Positions 59,113 through 64,000 of a stretch of DNA of 64,000 bases are shown here, in pieces; position 1 is the stretch's first letter, and every line of letters begins with the position of its first letter. Location: contig NZ_JAGGQL010000030.1 in the NCBI RefSeq assembly GCF_018613315.1, positions 1 to 64,000 of the forward strand. Reading direction: 5' to 3'. The position numbers and the translations under genes were made by a program. The notes beneath the pieces were generated by a model. That model did not search any database and was not told the DNA's origin. It was given only the letters and a program-made list of their open reading frames with translations. Source of the DNA: Bacillus sp. ISL-37. Lineage in GTDB: Bacteria > Bacillota > Bacilli > Bacillales > Cytobacillaceae.

Positions 59113-59724
59113 TTAAATATTCCCTATATTAGATGGGTCTGTACTGACTCCTTGCTGCCCGGGCACCCAGTTCGCCGGCACGCCTTTGCCCGTTTGCTTG
59201 GCATATTCGAAAGCCTGGAGGATTCTTACGTGCTCAGGAAGGTTGCGGCCGACATTCCCTGGATAGGTAAGCTTTGCCCTGATAATGCCCTCTGGATCGA
59301 TGAAAACCGATGTCCTGAAGCAGGCTCCGGTCGTTTCATCTAGAACACGGTAAGCACGGCTGATGACTTGTGTCCTGTCACTTACCATTGGATACGTAAC
59401 ATTCTTCAATGACGGAGAAGTTTCCTTAAACACCTTGTGCGAAAATACGCTGTCTGTGCTGATGGCCAGCAATTCAGCACCCAGCGACTGGATATAAGGG
59501 TAAACAGCGGCGACCGCCGCCAGTTCTGTTGGTCAGACAAAGGTGAAATCACTTGGGTAGAAAAATAAAATGACCCACTTCCCCCGATAATCCTCGAGGT
59601 TAATCTTCTTTATGTCACCATTAATTAACGCATCTGCTGTAAAAAGCGGAGCCTGGTCATCGCGGTTCGCGCAAAAAACAGTCGGGCACTCAACCAAATC
59701 TTGAGCGTACAATTTTTCGTCCAT
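59113..59724 (-). CDS. prxU: selenocysteine-containing peroxiredoxin (UGA at the peroxidatic site)
   Basis: Read through one in-frame TGA (59535-59533), the frame is continuous for 203 residues and is a full AhpC/TSA peroxiredoxin. The TGA takes residue 64 in [13 protein letters not shown], exactly the place of the peroxidatic cysteine in the universal FYPxDFTFVCPTE motif. Flanking regions ([48 protein letters not shown]) are intact, so it is not a decayed gene. The resolving cysteine is absent: GKGVPANW replaces the usual V-C-PANW. A SECIS-like hairpin follows the UGA. ATG 59724 has AAAGGGCGG upstream. Standard pipelines would split it into two ORFs (59533-59724 and 59113-59472) or call it a pseudogene. 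Confidence 0.85.
59503..59535 (-). promoter_or_regulatory. bacterial SECIS-like hairpin after the UGA
   Basis: On the minus strand UGA is followed by CCAACAGAACUG, then GCGGC-GGUC-GCCGC and UGUU. The upper stem has 5 GC pairs with apical loop GGUC, the same loop as E. coli fdhF. AACA/UGUU pairs below, and an unpaired GAACUG supplies a U near the stem. The loop begins 17 nt after the UGA, against 18 in fdhF. Confidence 0.72.
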
Positions 59725-59840
59725 TTAAGCCGCCCTTTCTCTCATAAAAATTTGTATCTATACAATCATATGCAACAGATTTTTTATATTTCAGGTCCCA
59801 ACAGGAAAAACTACAACGGACAAGAAAGGAGGGTTCATGA

Positions 59841-60005
59841 ATGAGCAGAGGCAAAGAATTCAACCATAAGAAAAAGGGCCATCCCGGTGACCTGCCATCA
59901 GGCGCACTGAAAGCAAAGCGACCTGAGACCGAAGCACAAGAAGATGAGGAATTTCTCGTCGTCCAAGAGGCATTCAAAAATCGTGTAGAGGAAGACGAAG
60001 TTTAA
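59841..60005 (+). CDS. small charged protein, 54 aa, unknown
   Basis: MSRGKEFNHKKKGHPGDLPS, then an acidic tail (EAQEDEEFLVVQEAFKNRVEEDEV). Basic N-terminus and acidic C-terminus, soluble. GAAAGGAGGG precedes ATG 59841 and a strong terminator follows. I do not recognise the family. It is divergent from the peroxiredoxin gene. Confidence 0.65.
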   Translation: MSRGKEFNHKKKGHPGDLPSGALKAKRPETEAQEDEEFLVVQEAFKNRVEEDEV

Positions 60006-60016
60006 AATATTGCAGG

Positions 60017-60038
60017 ACCTGGCGCATAATCGCCGGGT
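60017..60038 (+). terminator. terminator of the 54-aa gene
   Basis: ACCTGGCG pairs with CGCCGGGT, then TCTTTTTTTG. Confidence 0.85.
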
Positions 60039-60135
60039 TCTTTTTTTGATTGAAACTTTTTTCTAAGGGAATCGTATATGTAGTTATTCACAGCTTTTAA
60101 ACAGCCGGACATAAAAATCGAGGAGGAATATAAAT

Positions 60136-60453
60136 ATGATCGTAACTACAACTTCGACTTTGCAAGGAAAGGAAGTTGAGAAATATCTAGGAGTAGTCTC
60201 CGGGGAAGCCATCATGGGCGCTAATGTGGTACGCGACTTTCTGGCAAGTGTTACTGATGTAATCGGAGGCAGGAGTTCGGCTTACGAAAACAAACTGGCA
60301 GAAGGCCGGGAAATCGCAATTCGCGAAATGGAAGACAAGGCTCGGCGAATGGGCGCTAATGCCGTGATCGGTGTCGACCTTGATTTTGAAACATTAAGGG
60401 AAGGCATGATGATGTGCATTGCTACGGGAACCGCTGTTTATGTAAAAGAATAA
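60136..60453 (+). CDS. YbjQ family (DUF74) protein
   Basis: A 105-aa protein forming pentameric rings in solved relatives; function unknown, sometimes called heavy-metal-binding. VTTTSTLQGKEVEKYLGVVSGEAIMGANVVRDFLAS and DKARRMGANAVIGVDLDFETL are the family signatures. GAGGAGG precedes ATG 60136. Single gene. Confidence 0.88.
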   Translation: MIVTTTSTLQGKEVEKYLGVVSGEAIMGANVVRDFLASVTDVIGGRSSAYENKLAEGREIAIREMEDKARRMGANAVIGVDLDFETLREGMMMCIATGTAVYVKE

Positions 60454-60460
60454 TACGGTA

Positions 60461-60485
60461 AGGGCCTGGCTAAGCGCCAGGCCTT
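60461..60485. terminator. terminator after the YbjQ gene
   Basis: AGGGCCTGGC pairs with GCCAGGCCTT, then TTC. Confidence 0.82.
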
Positions 60486-60546
60486 TTCATGCTATAGCTG
60501 AATAGACATTGTTTCGTTTTTCCGAACCCAAAATCTTAATACAACT

Positions 60547-61452
60547 TTAAACCTGTCGTTTTATAAAATTTGCAAGTGCAAGTCCATTACCGACTACGGA
60601 GTCTTCCTGTCGTTCGAAGCCGAGTTTTTCATAAAGCTTCACAGCCGGAGTGTTCGCTGCCCCGGTTGAGACAATTATCTCAGAGTATCCAATCTGTTCT
60701 AATTGAGCAATTAGCTTTTGGGCAATTCCTCTGCGGAAAAATTCAGGGTGAACCATCATACGATAAATATCGATTACTTCCCCTTCTTTTTTAAAAGAGA
60801 CCGCCCCAGCGAGCCTCCCTTCTATATAACACCCAATAAAGGTCTCGCCGCAATCCTGGAGCTGCTCGAATGTTTCTTTTAACGGCGGAATTTCATCTGT
60901 GCCAATCAGCCCTGCTTCGATTTTGTAAGATTTTCTCTGCAGGTCTAGCACCTCAGCACACTCCATGATGACTTCGAGATTAATTTCCCTGATTTCAGGC
61001 AGCAATCCGCTGTCATTAATCTTGTTAATAATCAGCTCTTGCCTTTCCGTTAGCGGAGGCAGCTTATCCATTGGGAAAAAGCGAAGATCCCTGCTTTCAC
61101 CATCAAGCATTTGCAGCTCTCCTTCCCATTCCTCGCAGGCATACAAGGCGATCGCATTATGAATCTCATCGCCATTTGGATATCGGAATTTGTACTCTTT
61201 TCCAGCAGCCACATCTAAAAACTTCAACCTTTTTAAAAGAAGGCCTGTTTCCTCTAACAATTCCCTGCGAGCCGTATCCTCGAAGCTTTCGCCAGGTTCC
61301 ATCGCGCCTCCCGGAATCCCCCACCTGCCAGTATCAGTCCTTAGCTGCAGCAGCACTTCATACTTCCTATTAAAAACAAGCACAGCAGAGCCAACCAGAA
61401 TGAATGGCCTACTGCCGATAAGTGCGCGGATTTCTTTTATATAATCGCTCAT
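60547..61452 (-). CDS. Nudix hydrolase - GNAT acetyltransferase fusion protein
   Basis: A 301-aa two-domain protein. Residues 1-150: Nudix hydrolase with the box GAMEPGESFEDTARRELLEETGLL (GX5EX7REUXEEXGU). Residues about 155-301: GNAT domain (FIGCYIEGRLAGAVSF, IYRMMVHPEFFRRGIAQKLIAQLE, STGAANTPAVKLYEKLGFERQE), with the acetyl-CoA loop in RRGIAQK. Substrates unknown. ATG 61452 (MSDYIKEIRALIGSRP) starts where Nudix relatives start; ATG 61464 is the alternative. Confidence 0.85.
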   Translation of the reverse strand: MSDYIKEIRALIGSRPFILVGSAVLVFNRKYEVLLQLRTDTGRWGIPGGAMEPGESFEDTARRELLEETGLLLKRLKFLDVAAGKEYKFRYPNGDEIHNAIALYACEEWEGELQMLDGESRDLRFFPMDKLPPLTERQELIINKINDSGLLPEIREINLEVIMECAEVLDLQRKSYKIEAGLIGTDEIPPLKETFEQLQDCGETFIGCYIEGRLAGAVSFKKEGEVIDIYRMMVHPEFFRRGIAQKLIAQLEQIGYSEIIVSTGAANTPAVKLYEKLGFERQEDSVVGNGLALANFIKRQV

Positions 61453-61537
61453 GCTCTCCCCCATTACAAAAAAACGGTTTTTTCCTTTATACTAAGTAAA
61501 GCATACGTAAATTTGTTGTGTTTTGAAAGGAGCAATC

Positions 61538-63634
61538 ATGAAATCATTAGTACTTGCAGAAAAACCAAGTGTTGCCCGCGAGCTTGCGCGTGTTCTTGGC
61601 TGCAATAAAACTCATAAAAGCTATTTTGAAGGAAATCAATATATCGTCACCTGGGCGCTCGGCCACTTGATTGAATTGAAAATGCCCGAGAATTATGACC
61701 CAAAATATAAGGTATGGAAGCTTGAAGAGCTACCAATCATACCCGATAAAATGGGGCTGAAGGTGATCAAGCAGACGAGCCATCAATTCAAGGCAATTGA
61801 GCATCTGGCTGAACGCAAGGATGTCGGTGAATTCATCATCGCGACTGACGCTGGGCGTGAGGGTGAGCTTGTCGCCAGATGGATTCTCCAGCGCATTAAC
61901 TGGAAGAAACCAATCAAGCGACTGTGGATTTCATCGCAAACAGACCGCGCCATCAAGGACGGTTTTAAAAATCTTAAACCTGGCAAGCAGTTTGAAGACC
62001 TGTACGAGTCCGCTGTCTGCCGTGCCGAGGCTGACTGGCTGATCGGCTTGAATGTTTCCCGAGCCTTGACAACGAAATTCAAGGACCCTCTTTCAGCCGG
62101 GCGTGTCCAAACACCAACACTTGCAATGGTCCTAGAACGCGAGGATGAAATCAATAAGTTCGTGCCAAAGGATTACTGGACCATCCAGGCAAAGGTCGGC
62201 TCGCTGAATGCAGAGTGGGAGACTAAAGGCGAAAAGCGGATTTTTTCAAAGGAAAAAGCAGAACAAATTCAAAAGAAACTGTCCAATAAGAAAGCTGAGC
62301 TGAAATCGCTGGATCGCAAGCAAAAGTCGGAACCTCAGCCGCTTCCTTATGACCTGACAGAACTGCAGCGCGATGCCAATAAACGTTTTGGCTTTTCGGC
62401 AAAAAAAACATCGAATGTCCTGCAGGGATTGTATGAGCAACATAAGCTCGTCACCTATCCGCGTACGGACTCGCGCTATTTGACGAACGATATGGAAGCG
62501 ACAATGGCAGACCGCCTGCAAGGCATCATGTCTGGATACCGTGATGAAGCAAAGCCGGCGCTTGCACAGAAAGGCAAAGTTCAGACACGCAAGGTATTCA
62601 ATAATGAGAAAGTCACTGACCACCATGCAATCATCCCGACAGAGGAGCGGCTTCACCTAGCAGATTTGTCACCAGATGAACGGAAGCTGTACGATTTGAT
62701 CGTCCGCCGATTCCTGGCTTTATTTTACCCGGCCTATCAGTATGAAGTGATTCATGCCAACTTCAATGTCGAAGGAGAATCATTGTCAGCTCGAGAGACG
62801 AATATAATCGAACTCGGTTTTAAAAAGGTGCTTGGGAAAGACGATGATGAGGCCGGAACACAATCTTTGGGCCACCTTGAAAAAGGCAAGAGCTACTCTG
62901 TGGGCCAGGTTACATTGAATAAAAAAATGACCGAGCCGCCGCTTCGCCTATCTGAATCGGATATCCTTGCAAAAATGGAGAAATTCGGACTCGGTACTCC
63001 GGCAACGCGGGCTGAAATCATTGAGCGTATCATTTCGTCTGAGGTAGTGGAACGCCAGAACGGCCGCCTGTATCCAACGAAAAAAGGCAAGCAGCTTATC
63101 GACCTGGTAAACGATGAACTGACTTCCCCTGAACTGACGGCAAAATGGGAAAAGGAACTTGAAGAGATCGCCCGTGGCAAAGGGGATCCAAAGGCTTTCA
63201 AGAAACGGATCCGTGAGCAGACGGCCCGCCTTGTATCAGAAATCAAGACGAGTGACAAAACATATCGCGCCCATAACCTGACTGGCTCAAAATGCCCCGA
63301 ATGCGGTGAGTTCATGAAGGAACGAAAGACAAAGGACGGACGCATACTCGTCTGCTCAAGCCCTGAGTGCAGCTTCCGCAAGCATAAGGACCCTAAGCTT
63401 TCGCAAAGACGCTGTCCTCAGTGCCACAAACGGATGGAAATCCACAACGGCAAAGCTGGCGCCTACTTCCAGTGCCGACGCTGCAATGTCGTCGAGAAGG
63501 CCGAGGATAAGAAGAAAAAAGGCGTATCCAAACGTGAGGAGCGCAAGTTGAAGGAAAAATACTCACCATCCCAGGAAAACTTCGGCACCAGTCTCGGAGA
63601 CTTGCTGAAAGCTGCGATGGAAGATAAGGATTAG
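61538..63634 (+). CDS. topB: DNA topoisomerase III
   Basis: A 698-aa type IA topoisomerase. TOPRIM residues are in LVLAEKPSVARELARVLG and ATDAGREGELVARWI. The catalytic tyrosine is Y307 in TYPRTDSRYLT. LSAGRVQTPTLAMVLERE is also diagnostic. Two C-terminal zinc ribbons follow (CPECGEFMKER ... CSSPEC; CPQCHKRME ... CRRC), typical of Gram-positive TopB. ATG 61538 has GAAAGGAGC upstream; the upstream in-frame ATG is unsupported. It decatenates replication and recombination intermediates. Confidence 0.95.
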   Translation: MKSLVLAEKPSVARELARVLGCNKTHKSYFEGNQYIVTWALGHLIELKMPENYDPKYKVWKLEELPIIPDKMGLKVIKQTSHQFKAIEHLAERKDVGEFIIATDAGREGELVARWILQRINWKKPIKRLWISSQTDRAIKDGFKNLKPGKQFEDLYESAVCRAEADWLIGLNVSRALTTKFKDPLSAGRVQTPTLAMVLEREDEINKFVPKDYWTIQAKVGSLNAEWETKGEKRIFSKEKAEQIQKKLSNKKAELKSLDRKQKSEPQPLPYDLTELQRDANKRFGFSAKKTSNVLQGLYEQHKLVTYPRTDSRYLTNDMEATMADRLQGIMSGYRDEAKPALAQKGKVQTRKVFNNEKVTDHHAIIPTEERLHLADLSPDERKLYDLIVRRFLALFYPAYQYEVIHANFNVEGESLSARETNIIELGFKKVLGKDDDEAGTQSLGHLEKGKSYSVGQVTLNKKMTEPPLRLSESDILAKMEKFGLGTPATRAEIIERIISSEVVERQNGRLYPTKKGKQLIDLVNDELTSPELTAKWEKELEEIARGKGDPKAFKKRIREQTARLVSEIKTSDKTYRAHNLTGSKCPECGEFMKERKTKDGRILVCSSPECSFRKHKDPKLSQRRCPQCHKRMEIHNGKAGAYFQCRRCNVVEKAEDKKKKGVSKREERKLKEKYSPSQENFGTSLGDLLKAAMEDKD

Positions 63635-63647
63635 AAACATGTTACTC

Positions 63648-63672
63648 AAAAGCGGCCATTGTGCCGCTTTTT
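63648..63672 (+). terminator. terminator of topB
   Basis: AAAAGCGGC pairs with GCCGCTTTT, then TTTAT. Confidence 0.87.
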
Positions 63673-63780
63673 TATTTTCAATGAGGGTGGAAATATGGAG
63701 AATGAATTAACTTGTGAAAAATTCCTTTGAAGTAGTATGATATTCGTTGGTTGTATTTTAGATATAAAAGGAGAAACATC

Positions 63781-64000
63781 ATGAGGATAAGGGATTGGGA
63801 TCGCAACTTGAAGATTCGCTTGTTTGGCGAGGCTTTAATGAATATAACATTTTGGATGTTTTTCCCGTTTTTGACGATATATTTTGCTGAAAGTTTCGGG
63901 AAGGGCAACGCGGGATTCCTGCTCGTCTTATCCCAGGTCTTTTCGGTATTCGCCAATTTGATGGGCGGATATACCGCCGACCGGTTCGGGCGCAAACGGA
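63781..64000 (+). CDS. MFS transporter, N-terminal part (runs off the window)
   Basis: 73 codons, beginning MRIRDWDRNLKIRLFGEALM, two to three membrane helices, and NLMGGYTADRFGRKR, which is MFS motif A after helix 2. AAAGGAGAAAC precedes ATG 63781. The drug-efflux branch is likely but the C-terminal part is missing. Confidence 0.8.
   Translation, partial: MRIRDWDRNLKIRLFGEALMNITFWMFFPFLTIYFAESFGKGNAGFLLVLSQVFSVFANLMGGYTADRFGRKR

Noticed and set aside
59113-59724. Peroxiredoxin pseudogene by nonsense mutation
   Set aside because: The only stop is UGA and falls on the catalytic residue; the rest of the frame is intact and a SECIS-like hairpin follows. Chance placement is unlikely, though not excluded without sel genes.

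Overview
The window looks like a chromosomal segment of a low-to-moderate GC Bacillaceae, most like Mesobacillus or a close relative. The reasons are the AGGAGG-type ribosome binding sites, sigma-B and sigma-D promoters, SinI/SinR, PdaA, ComFB and YtxH proteins, and a gene order that follows the B. subtilis yfjO-yfjP-pdaA-yfkD-yfkH-yfkK-yfkM-treR stretch (recalled from memory, not searched). No rRNA, tRNA, CRISPR array, prophage or replication origin was seen.

Layout. 1-290: end of an IS3-type element. 290-5517: 23S rRNA methyltransferase, DNA glycosylase, PdaA, class I fumarase. 5646-6390: exact 355-bp tandem duplication of an intergenic repeat. 6435-21423: backbone genes (DUF421, gamma-glutamyltransferase-like, YtxH, YfkD, YczE, OsmC, MFS, EamA, a ZosA-like metal P-type ATPase, YihY, AgcS symporter, DUF1128). 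22077-34387: an anaerobic respiration island. It has tatA, a four-cluster Fe-S subunit, an NrfD anchor, a Tat-exported molybdopterin catalytic subunit and a TorD-like chaperone. The operon is preceded by a consensus sigma-54 promoter and a cluster of TGCCA/TGGCA dyads. Nearby genes encode a three-component regulator: substrate-binding protein, sensor kinase and NtrC-type activator. The B-C-A gene order matches the selenate reductase srdBCA described in Mesobacillus selenatarsenatis; the substrate here is inferred. 34546-39461: Gnd, RpiR regulator, Map, YfkM, ComFB, and a TreR without treP/treA. 39759-41656: a rearranged sin locus with sinR, a 41-codon sinI on the opposite strand behind a c-di-GMP-I riboswitch, a zinc-ribbon protein and a second SinR-like gene with a large operator-like palindrome. 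41756-48071: pseudouridine catabolism (psuK-psuG), then a nosDLYF-like cluster plus a second nosL but no nosZ. 48524-58753: MFS, motAB, chemoreceptor, DnaJ-domain protein, SSS symporter, cydAB. 59113-64000: a peroxiredoxin whose peroxidatic codon is an in-frame UGA followed by a SECIS-like hairpin, then YbjQ, a Nudix-GNAT fusion, topB and the start of an MFS gene.

Themes. (1) Selenium and redox: a selenate-reductase-like operon and a probable selenocysteine peroxiredoxin share the window with cydAB. (2) c-di-GMP: the riboswitch on sinI, with ComFB and motAB/chemotaxis nearby, suggests that second-messenger control reaches the biofilm switch. (3) The intergenic DNA carries many repeat families: a modular 119-355 bp element, a four-copy ~180-bp element, two different 52-bp-period arrays, three 20/21-bp-period arrays and a MITE-like element.
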